Source: Halichondria panicea
Taxonomy: Eukaryota; Porifera; Demospongiae; Suberitida; Halichondriidae
Assembly (NCBI RefSeq): GCF_963675165.1
Contig: NC_087387.1
Span: forward strand, 3,436,990 to 3,500,989
Length of the DNA: 64,000 nt
Direction: 5' to 3'
A program made the position numbers and the translations under genes. The notes under the pieces are model-generated. The model did no database searches and was not told the DNA's origin. It saw only the letters and a list, made by a program, of their open reading frames with translations. The number at the start of each line of letters is the position of its first letter. Positions within the stretch are counted from its first letter, which is position 1. Below, in pieces: positions 11,240 through 22,249 of this stretch.

Positions 11240-12415
11240 ACTACATTAGTGAACTTCACCTGAAATCCTCTGTACATTATAGGGTATGTTTTCAATCTGT
11301 GGATTTGGAAAATAATGCTTGTGTGTTGCTGCTTTACTTATTACGCCTCGAGGCGTAGGGATACGGTAAAGCTGACTGTGTCTGTGTGTGTGTGTGTGTG
11401 GCTCAACGGTTGCAATGCGACGAAAGCTAACAGCTTCTATAGGCTTCTAGCTCTTGATTCGTGGATTAGCAAACTAACCGACTCACATTGAAGGCCTCTT
11501 CAGAATCTTAGGTTCTATTCAACATAATGAGTTAGCCTTGCCTAGCTTTTTGTTAGCTACAATACTCAGAAAATATCTGTGCAGTAGCCATTTGTGAAAT
11601 TGATCTCACCCTTTAATTATTCCTATGGATGTAATGCGCATGCGCGCTATCCAAGATCCAGATCCAGATGCTCCTGGCTGGTAAGCCACAAAACACTATC
11701 ATATAACAATATAGATAACAATAATTATGCATGTACACTGAACTACAGATCCTGGAAGAATCAATTTTTTTCTGTCCTGGTCTGGTAAGCCACATAATGC
11801 CACATAATACAATAAATAACAACAATAGATGCATGTAAATAAGTCTTTTCTTCTCAGTGACTTTATATAGTTATATAGATAAACTAACTTTAATAATACT
11901 AATATAACACTCTAATACTTTTGAGCGAAAGTAAAAACATGGCGAGAGGCATTATTAGCACAGCGCCAGCTTGAACTACATTAGTCATGTCATGCCGATA
12001 GTCATGTCATGCCGAGCTGCAAGCCTCTCTACACTGATCATTAACTCTACACTGATCATTATAATTATAGACTTGGACTTTTGCATGGCATGGATCCTTT
12101 TTAACAACTATCATTCTTGGATTCCTGCCTTGTGCTATCACCTGTGCTTTGGAGTCACAGCTACACTTTTGACCTACCTTGGTCTACCTTGACCAAGCCA
12201 CTCCCTTTTGTCTGATTGGACAGGGGCGGGAGAAAAGGGTACAGCTTCTGGGTACCAAATGGAGCTGGCTTTTGTAGATAGGGCAAAGCGAGGGCAAAGC
12301 GCTAGAGGCTCATTGCCCTTGGACAGCAGAGAGCTTATTTCTGTCCTGTTGGACAAGTTGGAGCATTGAGTGTGTATTGATAACAAGTTGTCCGTACTCT
12401 GTACACCAATAACAT
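11240..12415. other. Intergenic with repeats, no gene seen
   Basis: 11330-11480 repeats the GT-rich element at 290-480, including a GT run at 11378-11400. 11650-11830 holds paired CTGGTAAGCCACA blocks. 12185-12250 carries the dispersed GGGGCGGGAGAAAAGGG repeat. No open frame with a recognisable motif. Confidence 0.5.
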
Positions 12416-12420
12416 TTATA

Positions 12421-13120
12421 ATCATGTTCGCACTCAGATTGTAACGAAGCGTCACCCTGTAAGCGTCCAGGGTACAAGCCCACGAAGATAAAACTAGAGG
12501 ATCCTCTTGCAATCAAGTCATTCACGTCAGCACTAAAAGACACCCTTATTGCCGAATCATATTGTCGAGTGAGGTTTTTTTCTAATTATTATAAATTTCT
12601 ATGATGTTGTTTTTACAGTGTCGAGACACATTCTGGGTGGAGTCTTTCAATCACCAGCTGCTCACATACACTAACATACACTACATTCAACAACCTTGCT
12701 ATTATGGACTGGGTACTTTATGCTGGCTAATAATGTATGTGTGACTGTACATTCATTCATTTGTTTACTTCATTTGTTTACTTCAGAACGAGAATGTACG
12801 TAGAGAGTGTACAAGTGAACGACTGGTTCAGGACATGAGAAGACCGGATCGTAGGACTCTCGTAGGACTCCCGTAAGAGTGCTGGTGGAAAAATCGTTCA
12901 ACTTTGCCGGAGAAATATGGGAGAATTACGAGCAGCAGAGAAAGTTGACCTCAGGTACTGCGTATAATATATTTTATGTGCAATCTACATAATTTATTTT
13001 ACACATAATTTATTTTACACATAATTTAATTTTGCTACATGTTTATGTGCAGTGAGTTTGTAGAGGAATCAGATGAGCCAGTAGACCCTCCTCAGAACTC
13101 TACAAAATTTTCCAATCCCA
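12421..13120 (+). pseudogene. Unrecognised gene 'family Z' (multi-exon, transposon-like)
   Basis: An exon reads SPCKRPGYKPTKIKLEDPLA and continues to IAESYCR. A GTGAGG donor at about 12567 and a TTTTTACAG acceptor at about 12618 join it in phase to CRDTFWVESFNHQLLTYTN. A further piece reads NENVRRECTSERLVQDMRRP, then RVLVEKSFNFAGEIWE and YEQQRKLTS before a GT donor (GGTACTG, ~12956). A last exon may start SEFVEESDEPVDPP at 13054. 'CRDT..VESFNHQLL.Y' followed by a '..WNENV.R' block is a layout I associate with a multi-copy protein family in sponges and cnidarians whose function I do not know. The part that should join HQLLTY to NENV is degraded, and an 11-base duplication (12849-12870) breaks the frame. 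Confidence 0.4.
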
Positions 13121-13770
13121 GATAACGCCATTTTGGTTAGTCGAAAGTTTATATCCTTCCATCCCGCAAGACGAATGCCTAACCATAAATATCAAGAAAT
13201 GTTTACCAATAGATGAAAATGAGGACCTAGTAAACGATGGTGTACATGAAGATCTTTATGAAGACATATAAAGTAAGTACGTATCCGTGCAAATTTTGAC
13301 TAGCCAATCAGCATTTTATAATTGCATTTTACATAATTAAACAATAAAGGAATGTTACTTACTTAGTCTTAGTCACTCAGACGGAAATATGAAAATAGTG
13401 CAATTTTTCAAATATCAATAGTAATGCATGAGAATATTCAATGACTATAATTTCACACATTTAGACAGATAAAAGGCTAACTAAGCTATCTGTCCAGTCC
13501 TTTCCCTGCAGAAATAGAGCAGTCTAAACACGAGTCAAAATTCGTGCAATAATTGAAAACACACAAATTGAAAACACACATCAATCCTATGTACATTGTA
13601 CTAATATAGGCACTTGTGAATATTCCCTCCCTCTCTGTATTCCCTCCCTCTCTCTCTGAGCGTACCATACGCCGTGATTACAGTAGCAGGCAACATGGCC
13701 AGAAATACAGGTATTTGTAATGCAAATATTTATGTAATGGAGCATGTACACGTTATGTTCTATAGCTTTC

Positions 13771-14389
13771 AGTTTTAGATGAAGCTGCTCGTGTGCATCC
13801 AAAATAATGAGTGGTGGTGGATAAAGACCGATTTAGTTAGCGGTCTTAGAACGTCTGTGTGGTGGAGTGGTGATGTAGACCGTTTGCTCCAGGAAGCGTA
13901 CGAGAGCCACAAAAAAAGGATTGATTTCCTTTCAGATTTGGGAGGTACCGGGATGGTAAACCTTGCTGAGATAGTGGTGAAAGCGAAATTATCGAAGACA
14001 TCGATTTTGTGTGTTCTTGTGAGTTGCTAACCTTTTTCTAACATATTTTTCATATTTATTACTTTGTTCAGTTTGAAAGATGTAGCCAAGAAATACGCCG
14101 AGAAACAGGCTGAGAAAAAAAGTCCCGAGAAAGTAAGAATTGGAACGTCTCGACCAGGCTCTAACTGTGGATTGTCAGTGTTTAGCAGATAAAGTCATGG
14201 ATCCCAACTATGATACAGTTGAGGACAACCTGCCTACTGTTCATTTAAAGCTAACGCAATCAAGTATGCTGATGGTGTCGTGAAACTGATGGTGTCGTGA
14301 AATATCGACGTACCAAATATCGACGTACTGCTGCCACCCACATACTAGTTGTCATGATCAGTTCCGAACAACGACCATACTCAGGTGAA
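13771..14389 (+). pseudogene. Family X copy 1, 5' part (unrecognised multi-exon protein)
   Basis: After an AG acceptor the frame holds LDEAARVHPN-type sequence, NEWWWIKTDLVSGLRTSVWW, SGDVDRLLQEAYESHKKRID and ends at a GTGAGT donor (14019). The next exon (from 14072) reads LKDVAKKYAEKQAEKKS. Later comes KYRRTAATHILVVMISSEQR, ending RPY at 14389, where the foldback element is inserted. Copy 2 has the matching blocks DEAAKSHPNSWWWVKA, GDVDLNDGALAKLRE and GTAATHVLIV, so the family is real and dispersed. Two tandem duplications of 17 and about 14 bases (14269-14302 and next to it) break the frame. Function unknown; no catalytic motif recognised. Confidence 0.5.
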
Positions 14390-15875
14390 TTAAGGACTGG
14401 GTCCTTTAATTATTGCTGATTCAGCTAAAACGAAGCTCCGCCCACGCTTTTTACCAGCAATTGTGCATAAAAATGGATCTCAAACTGCTTAAATCTTTAG
14501 CTCTAATTCCGGAGTCCTAAACGCTCCTTGAAGCACTTACTTTTTAGTGTAGTAGTTAGTTCTGCTAGTACCAGGAGTACATGAATAGGAGTAAGTAACT
14601 ACACAGCCTATACAAACGTGTTGTTATCTCACTGTGTCTTGCCACGTTTCATACACATGTAAACGCCCACAGCCTACAACCACAATCAAAACAGTGTGGT
14701 TAATTACATGCATTGTGGCAAGCACACTTTGTAGAATAGGTCCAGGTGGCTAGTTCTTGCACAAAATGAAGAAAACATGAACACAGCAAAGCAAAAAAGC
14801 GAATAAAATAATCTAGCATTGGTGAGAAAATTAACTGAAGAAGTAGAGATGTACCCTGAGAGAAAACAGGTTTTTAATATAATCTCTAAGGAACAGGATG
14901 ATGGCAGCTTGCAGGAAATCAATACAAACAATTGTGTAAAGGCAAAGATGCATACTTAAATTTTCAAATTCAGTGGTACACTTTCCTACGTTACATTACA
15001 TTGCATCTGGGGTAGGCTCTCAAAAGGCTCACAAGTAATCGAATCAGACAATGAAGAAACTATGAAGAAACTCCTACTTTTAGCCTTGTTACTGCTGTGT
15101 CAATCAAGGTTGACGTTGTTTCCTCAGACACACAACTTGCTCAGACACACAACTTGCAATATTCCATTACAGAGATGTAGCAACTTTAGCAGCTTGTCAC
15201 ATCTCTAGTTTAGTTCTCTGTATACACGGTAACCCGGCACCACACACAATGCTAACTGCTTCGCATTGCATCAAACATAGATTAGTTCACCAATTCCGTC
15301 TTTTTCTAAGCATTCTCTAGATGATATTAGCTGAGTTTAGCTGAGTAGATCTAGATCTATGCTATATTCTCTAAGTCTTGTATATAGTTTCAGCCTAGCC
15401 TAGCCACTTGCACTCTTGTTGACAATTTCTAGTGAGCCTACCATGCCTACCATGCAGCCATGGTCATGTGTACACAAAGTAACCACAGTTTACACTACTA
15501 CATGTGTTTGTGACGTAGTGAGATAATAACGAATTTATATGGTGTACATAGTAGTTGCTTACTCCTTGCTTACTCCTATTCATGTACTCCTGCTAGTAAT
15601 ATTCGGAAGGAGCCGTGTGCACTACGTAGAGTAAGTTAATAGCTTTTACATGTAAAAAATTAAGCTATCCTTTATATCCTTTAGTTGAAGGGCCTTCCGA
15701 ATATTACTGTGTGTACTAACTAGCTACTACACTAAAAAGTAAGTGCTTCAAGGAGTAAGTGCTTCAAGGAACTCAGGAATTAGAGCTAAAGATTTAAGCA
15801 GTTTGAGATCCATTTTGCTGGTAAAAAGCATAGGCGGAGCTTCGTTTTAGCAATAATTGAAGGAATTCACTTGAG
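14390..15875. mobile_element. Foldback MITE copy 1 (interrupted), TA target duplication
   Basis: The ends are CTCAGGTGAATTAAGGACTG at the left and AATTCACTTGAG at the right, with long inverted arms (left about 14390-14565, right about 15600-15875). TA flanks both sides (14388-14389 and 15876-15877). The arms hold AGCTCCGCCCACGC, TTTAGCTCTAATTCC and AGCACTTACTTTTTAGTG, all found inverted on the other side. The right arm has lost parts compared with copy 2 at 30886-31424, and AAGTGCTTCAAGGA is duplicated at about 15740. No coding capacity. The element lies in the coding frame of family X copy 1. Confidence 0.85.
14571..15592. mobile_element. Nested element inside foldback MITE copy 1
   Basis: The left end CAGGAGTACATGAATAGGAG and the right end CTCCTATTCATGTACTCCTG are exact inverted copies over about 24 bases. 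CTAGTA stands on both sides (14565-14570 and 15593-15598) and may be the target duplication. The 1-kb interior has no recognised open frame. The second foldback copy lacks this insert, which shows it arrived later. Superfamily not assigned. Confidence 0.75.
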
Positions 15876-16033
15876 TATGCCCTTCCAGTGCACCCTTGGA
15901 GATGAGGTGAAACTAAAGATGAACAAGCACGGGATGAAGGAGTTATATAATTCAGTATTTGTAATTTGTAATTGTATATCCACCGATGGCGAATGGAGCA
16001 GCTTGCGTTCTAAAAGTGTCCGTACAACGGCTT
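15876..16033 (+). pseudogene. Family X copy 1, part after the foldback MITE
   Basis: The frame resumes directly after the element as YALPVQC, matching PYALPVQC in copy 2. A later piece (about 15978-16033) reads STDGEWSSLRSKSVRTTAW, matching TTNGECASK of copy 2. Between them lies an untidy region that may include a short intron. Leaving out the element and one TA gives ...RPYALPVQC in one frame. The copy ends in a stop at about 16048. Confidence 0.5.
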
Positions 16034-16101
16034 GGATTCAAAGCACATGAAGAGTATAAAAAATACTGCTGTACTGAAAAAGAAAGGGAATCAAACTAAA
16101 G

Positions 16102-16548
16102 TTGCAATGTGAACGTTGCCAGGAGAAAGGAGAAGAAACAAGAAATTCGGCGAGTGCATAACTCCAATCTGCCCATGAACACAATCCGCCATGAACATGT
16201 ACAGCTGAGTGGCCTACTGTTGATAATGATAATGATTTTAGAATCAAAATACAAGTTGGGTAAAGATGAACCGCGAATCACTGAATTCACAATCATCCAC
16301 CCACACATCCAACACATCCAACACTTGCGACTGTAAGGGAAAACATCACAAACATTGTAAAAAATCATATGATAAAAATTACTGAGCCAGGAAAAGCACA
16401 AAACGAACAAAAAATTGAAACAGAAACAGTACATGTGAATGAAGTTGTAACGGATTGGAGTGTAACGGATTGGAGTTATGCACTCGCCGAATTTTCGCTT
16501 TCTCGCGGTTTTCTTTTCCTGGATATCCTAGCAACGTTCACATTGCAA
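16102..16548. mobile_element. Inverted-repeat MITE with ~85-bp arms
   Basis: TTGCAATGTGAACGTTGC at 16102 is matched inverted by GCAACGTTCACATTGCAA ending at 16548. The arms also share CGGCGAGTGCATAACTCCAATC (left) and its inverse (right, ~16466-16490), with small differences in between. The interior codes for nothing recognisable. It lies between family X copies 1 and 3. Confidence 0.75.
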
Positions 16549-16555
16549 ATGTTTT

Positions 16556-16732
16556 TTGAGTTTGATATGACATAGTGTTTAACACAAAACAGCAGACTTT
16601 CATAGTGGACCTCTCATGAACATTTAATTTGTGATATGAAGTAGCAACACTCCACATCGGTCCATGATGAAGTCTGGCCCATTTCTGGCCCTGTAGCCAT
16701 GAGCGATAATCACCAGGACATGTAGGCACCTA
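16556..16732 (-). pseudogene. Family X copy 3, one exon fragment
   Basis: The minus strand reads VPTCPGDYRSWLQGQKWARL followed by HHGPMWS and VATSYHKL. Copy 2 has VPSCPGDYRQWLQS and PMWSVAHLPW at 22594-22675, so both carry the same exon. Copy 3 preserves the 'KWARLHHG' stretch that is deleted in copy 2. No other exons of this copy were found. Confidence 0.5.
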
Positions 16733-16739
16733 AAGAGGT

Positions 16740-18185
16740 AATAAGCTATACGTGCACTAATAAGCTTACTTCATTCAAATCATTCGCAGCGAAAAAGTTG
16801 ATAATGTGCTCAATCAATCATCCCCTTCGAGATTGGTAAACGAGATTCTTCAACATGTTTTTATGTTCTTGCCAAATTGTATATTGTACACGACATTCGA
16901 GCGCTTGTGCTTCTTCAAACGGACCATGGCCGATGATGCATCGGCCATGTATGCCAAGAAAGCTCTAGAGTAGTCTTGCAATGCTCAGAAAAACTCGAAG
17001 TGCACTGACTTCGTCCCCCGGTAGTGCTTGCACTTGCAGAGAGTATGCATATCCAGTATTCTCCGTACAGCAACCACAGCAAAAACTACTACTGACAAAT
17101 GCGGGTACAGTGTGCGCCCGTATTATTAGATGAAACGGGTCAATAAACGGTATCCCGTGTTTCAATAAACGGGCACCGTGTAATCCCGGATTGGGACCAA
17201 TTAGACGGGCACACTCAGACTGTACCCGCCAAAGTCCCCGTTTGCTACACGTCTACACCCGTCAACCTACCGTGATGGACCGTGATAGCTACCGTATAAA
17301 TCACACAAACGAGCTGATAGACTGTCGACCGTTGGCTAGCTACAGCTAGTACTAGTTAATGATGTCATTGTAATTATTTAGAGTTGAGTTCAAAGTTCAA
17401 TCAAAAATATAATTTATATATACCGTACAGCATGCATCAGCATGCATCAGAAAGAAACAAGACAAGAAACACAAGACAACAGAAACACAAGACAACAGCT
17501 AGCTGGACACAAAATGAGTGACTTAAAGGCTACCTAGTGTTGACTTGTATTATTTACCATCATTATGTTCACTTTCAATGACTTGTATGATCATGGTAGC
17601 CTGCATGAGAAAAGAAGTATGCCATCACAGAGTTTCAAACTTAGTTCGCTTTTAGCTTACCGGTCGGTAATTTAACAGAATCGACATATCTGAGATCGAC
17701 ATCGATACCTAGACAATAATTACATTGTGAGAAATAGTACCTTTATGATTTAGTAGCAGTTTCCAGGCCTTGAGAACGATCATAAGAACTGACATTGGTT
17801 TACGTCTGCAACATTACTGTACTAGTAATACACAAGCACATTATTATATGTTTAAACACTGACATTAATATCTCACCTGAGATTCTATTATGTTTTTTCT
17901 TGTGCCTATAATTATTAAATCATCATAATGAGAATTACATACCTGATTCTCCAACGAGTCGTTTTCAACACGTTAATGGGTGCCTGGGTGCCTGTATAGT
18001 GAGCAACTTAGTCAATTATGTATTTAATATGTGTAAACATTACCTGTAATGTCCACTGTCATGACACATCATATTTTTGATTCCACGCCCAGTACGCGAT
18101 TGTCATTGATTGATCACATGAGCATCTACATTTAGAGTGAGAAAATAGATATTTAAACAGACAAAAGAACCCATTTCAATACAAT
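16740..18185. other. Intergenic, no gene seen
   Basis: 17100-17300 holds repeated ACGGG/CCCGT motifs (for example TACCCGCC, CCCGTTTGC, CACCCGTC) that look like a decayed simple array. AACACAAGACAACAG-type duplications occur at 17460-17505. Open frames are short and without motifs. Confidence 0.5.
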
Positions 18186-18189
18186 AACA

Positions 18190-18785
18190 CACACACTCTA
18201 CGTGACACACACAAGGCTAAATTAATATTCACAAACAGTGTACGGGCCACCTGACGAAAGATGATACATCTTGACAGGCTGTTGCCGAAGGTGTTGCCGA
18301 AGGATGAAACATCCTGACAGACACAAGGACCCAATACACTTACACACAAGGCTAAATTAATATTCACAAACAGTGTATACATGAACGGCCACCTGACAAA
18401 AGATGATACATCTTGACAGGCTGTTGCCGAAGGATGAAATATCCTGACAGACACAAGGACCCAAGGACCCAATACACTTACACACAAGGCTAAATTAATA
18501 TTCACAAACAGTGTATACATGAACGGGCCACCTGACGAAAGATACATCTTGACAGGCTGTTGCCGAAGGATGAAACATCCTGACAGACACAAGGACCCAA
18601 TACACTTACACACACACTCTACGTGACACACATACGGCTAAATTAATATTCACAAACAGTGTATACATGGACGGGCCCACCTGACGAAAGATGATACATC
18701 TTGACAGGCTGTTGCCGAAGGATGAAACATCCTGACAGACACAAGGGACCCAATACACAAGGGACCCAATACACCCAATACACGT
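18190..18785. repeat. Satellite-like tandem array, four ~135-148 bp units
   Basis: GGCTAAATTAATATTCACAA begins units at 18215, 18350, 18488 and 18636, giving periods of 135, 138 and 148 bases. Each unit also holds GATACATCTTGACAGGCTGT, TGCCGAAGGATGAAA and CATCCTGACAGACACAAG. The minus strand stays open through the array (18631-18176) and codes for a repeated 'LFVNINLALCVS' peptide. That is expected when the unit length is often a multiple of three, so I do not call it a gene. Confidence 0.85.
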
Positions 18786-18789
18786 ACTT

Positions 18790-20180
18790 TACACACGTAT
18801 TTAATATTTCATACGTACTTGTCTTAACACACTTTTTGACTGGTTCATGAACAGATACGTACAGGCTTTCCTTCCATAAAGCTAGAGAACCGGCTCTCTC
18901 ATGCTCAACGTCAACGTGAAGGCTCTTAAAATCCAAGTCCTCAGCTTCTCCAATCATCCCGCTTAAAATGTGGGTTTCATACTACGCATGCGCAATTACG
19001 AGCTCCTCCTCCTAGATCCTCTTCCTACCAGTAAGAATAATATAAAACAGTGCAAGTTTATTATTATTATAACGAGTCGACAGTACAACTCCAGTTGAAT
19101 ATAGCTATCCAGGCAAGTTATGGTCACTCAGGTCTGTATCTGAATAGGGTAATAACTAGATTTGGATATGTGCTGATCGCAAGTGAGGACACAGGACACT
19201 AGCAGCTCTAGATCTGGTCCTCTTTGGTTGTGGCTCTAGGCTCTAATCCACTCCTCTAATCCACTCTCGTCTTGATCAACTAGATTTACACCCTGTTTTT
19301 TTTTATTAGTATAGCCATTGATGAAGTGGGCACATAATTATATAGTAGCAAAACTCTATAGATATACGGTGTCTCTTTATTGTCCGTCAGCTAATGTGGT
19401 CAGACTGCACGGTCTTCATACAGTTGCCTGTCCAGCCCCTTCCCACGGCAACGGTTGTCTACGGTTCCCGTTAAACCACTCCCCCGTGAAAGTCCGTGAC
19501 CTGTACCGTGTGTGTGACATTAACGATCAACGATCATCCCACAACGATCATCCCGCATTAACGATCATCCGCATTAACGATCATCCCGTAATTCCTGTAC
19601 TTGTTAGCAGTTTTTGCTGTGAACCGTATTGGAATTCTCTTGGTGAGGAAGGTGGGACTACCCCTAGGTCGCTTCTGACTTGCATTTATCAGGTGGTTGA
19701 TGACGCGCGTCCAGCCTCTAGACTACTACGATTAGCAAACACTCCATGGAAAAAGCTGCAGCAGTACACACACCGCATGCACACATATACCTCGCTTGCA
19801 TGCGCATCTCGCTTGCATGCGCATGCGCGACATTTATTTTCAGTATAAAAATTAATAGTGTGCATGCGCAGAGCCAGAACCAAACTTTTAAAGTTTTTGA
19901 GAAGGAGGTGGCACTGGTCATTTGGGGTGGGGAGAGAAGACACTAGTTTCTGGTGGAGTAGAATCAATCACGTATTTGGAGATGTGCTACAAGAAGATGT
20001 GCTACAAGAAGATGTGCTACAAGAAGAATAAATGTTTTGCAACTGAAAAATGAAGAGTGGGATTCGTTGATATTAAGCGGGAGACTGACAAAAGTGTACT
20101 CCGAGCTTTCGTGGAACAAGACTCGGAGAAAACGGTCCTTGTGTGTAGCTTTAGTTGGGATGATAACCCCTATTTGTGAG
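18790..20180. other. Intergenic with small repeats, no gene seen
   Basis: 19525-19590 repeats ACGATCATCC about five times. 19790-19830 repeats CTCGCTTGCATGCGCAT. 19978-20029 holds GATGTGCTACAAGAA three times in tandem. The plus-strand frame 19318-19848 is open for 176 codons but covers the small array and shows no domain, so I leave it uncalled. Confidence 0.5.
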
Positions 20181-20951
20181 TTAACCCTTTCCCGGCTTTA
20201 ATTAAAACGTTTTAATTATAATTATACAGAATAAATACATGTTTTTCATTGAAATCACTCGTAACTATTTCCTACAGGTAGCCCAGACCCCGGGGGTACC
20301 ATGACATCATCATCGTTACTTAGCAACTGACCACCCCCAATTGTTTACACAAACAATATTATACGAAGGCACAAAGTGACTATAGACACTAAGTAAGTAA
20401 GTGTTCTCAATGTTCTCACGGTGACATAGTTCGATCAGGATCTGCCGAAAATTCTCTGCGGGGTCGTATCAACAGACGCCCTTTTCCCGGGAAACGTTCT
20501 TCACACGTTTACAAGTGGCTCATGATATCCACTGCTGTACTACTAGCCTAAGCAAACCTATACTGAAGCTATCCTGAAGCTATTAGAATACAGTAGGTTG
20601 TACAATTGCTACTCTAGACGGTCCAGCTCCTTCAGGCTCTGCTCTTTATTTTTTAGCTTGAGGTACGTAGCTTCCTACCTAGCTACGATCCCAGTCACTG
20701 TCCTCTCACTCTGTCCTCTCACTCTACAAGCATCGATATATTCTATATTCTCACTGTCTCTATTGAAGTCATCATCAAACGGTCACTTTTCTTTCAACGT
20801 ACTGCACAAAGAGTACCTCGAAGCAAGATGTTGAAAATACCACGTGAAAGTGCGCATGTGCTGGTACCTACAGCGTGCGCATAGCTGCAAATTTTTGAAA
20901 AATCTCGGTCCGCTGGACGACATATGTCGTCCAAAGCCGGGAAAGGGTTAA
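20181..20951. mobile_element. piggyBac-type MITE PB-N2, complete, TTAA flanks
   Basis: TTAA (20181-20184) is followed by CCCTTTCCCGGCTTT. The right end is AAAGCCGGGAAAGGG followed by TTAA (20948-20951). The 15-base ends are exact inverted repeats. TTAA duplication and ends starting CCC are features of piggyBac-superfamily elements. The interior has a CATCATCGTTACTTAGCAAC block found again at about 28127 and, weaker, at 5565, and a palindrome ACGACATATGTCGT near the right end. No transposase is encoded. The two piggyBac transposase relics in this window belong to the right superfamily to have moved such an element, although a direct match of ends cannot be shown. Confidence 0.85.
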
Positions 20952-21227
20952 GGGTTAAATACTTTTATGGTTGTGTTTTCATCATAATTGTAATGTCACC
21001 TGTAACATGCTTAGTGGCATCGGATGGATCAATAAAGTTCCCAACAATGTGGTTTCCAAGGAGCTGTTGTTAGAGGGATAGCCGAGAAATGTTCCATGGA
21101 AGACGTAATTGTTAGACTCAGACAAAGAACAGTTCCTACGCCACACATACGCCACACACATACGCCACACACACAGATTAAGGGTATACTTATAAATTAT
21201 TTGACGTCCTATAAATGTGTTTATATA

Positions 21228-21522
21228 TGTGACAGGGCCTAGGAAAACAACCCTTATGGAGCAAACTGATAATGTTCAGTACAATTTAGAGCGGATTTTG
21301 GTTTTCTTTCATAAGAAGTTCTCCTCTAACTAAAAAAAAAATGTTTGTATAGTCGTTACAAGGCCAAGGCAGCCATTAGTTTCTCAAAACGGTAGGTCAA
21401 TACTGTCCTCCTTTCACCCGAAAATATTTTGGGATAGGAATTAGGTTGTAATATTGTAAGCTTAATTTAATTAAGCAGTTTGCTCCATAAGGGTTGTTTC
21501 CTAGGCCCTAGGCCCTGTCACA
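21228..21522. mobile_element. TA-flanked MITE with ~42-bp terminal inverted repeats
   Basis: The left end TGTGACAGGGCCTAGG continues with AACAACCCTTATGGAGCAAA; the right end is the inverse (TTTGCTCCATAAGGGTTGTT to CCCTGTCACA). The right arm carries an extra CTAGGCC from a small duplication. TA lies at both borders (21226-21227 and 21523-21524), fitting a Tc1/mariner-type target. The interior is about 200 bases and non-coding. Confidence 0.8.
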
Positions 21523-22249
21523 TATAGTTAATTTTATTTAATTATGTGTATGAATGCAATATTAACTGATTTACACTATCACCTCTCATGTGATCTCTGT
21601 TATGTTTGTTCTACTTACGTTTGTCTTGTGCTCTTGTGCAATCTACATGTATCAGTGGAATCAAGGGCGAAGAGGGCATGCAACTACTATCTATCAGGGG
21701 CGGGGTCTTATATCTAGTAAAGAATGCAATCTAGTAAAGAATGCATTGCACGTACACCGTTTTTGTGCGTGCACGGTGAAGATGTGGAGGTGAAGCATTC
21801 GTACAGTTACTAAGAGAAGAGGGCATGCAACTCACAATGTAAACTGTGTATGCGTCAAAAATTGATGAGTCAGCAGGATATGCTATATTTAGCCAACCGC
21901 CCACTAGAGGAGGTTGGTCACGATTAATTAAGATTCACGTGACATTATGTTTTCTATGTAAAAACTCCAAACCCATCCAAACTTTTTATCTACTTTCTTC
22001 GATTAGCTCTCTTGTATAACATCTCCTGTTAGTTTACTCCTGTTAGTTTATGAGTCGTAGTGCTACATCAAGAAGAAACCAAGGACAACTCAAAGTTTGT
22101 GGTTTCTGGCTACGCACTTTCTAGTGTCACTAGCATTGTTAGCATCATTTACTACTACTAGTATAGAGAGCTACAATCATCTGCAGTATGTTAGCTTAGC
22201 TAGAATAGCTACTTTCTCTGTAAGTTTTCCACAATGTAGCTCATGTTCC

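Noticed and set aside
18176-18957. Two long minus-strand open frames
   Set aside because: They run through the 135-148 bp tandem array and code for its repeated peptide; no domain or start context supports a gene.
19318-19848. Plus-strand open frame of 176 codons
   Set aside because: It includes the ACGATCATCC array and CGCATGCG repeats, with no recognisable motif and no splice evidence.
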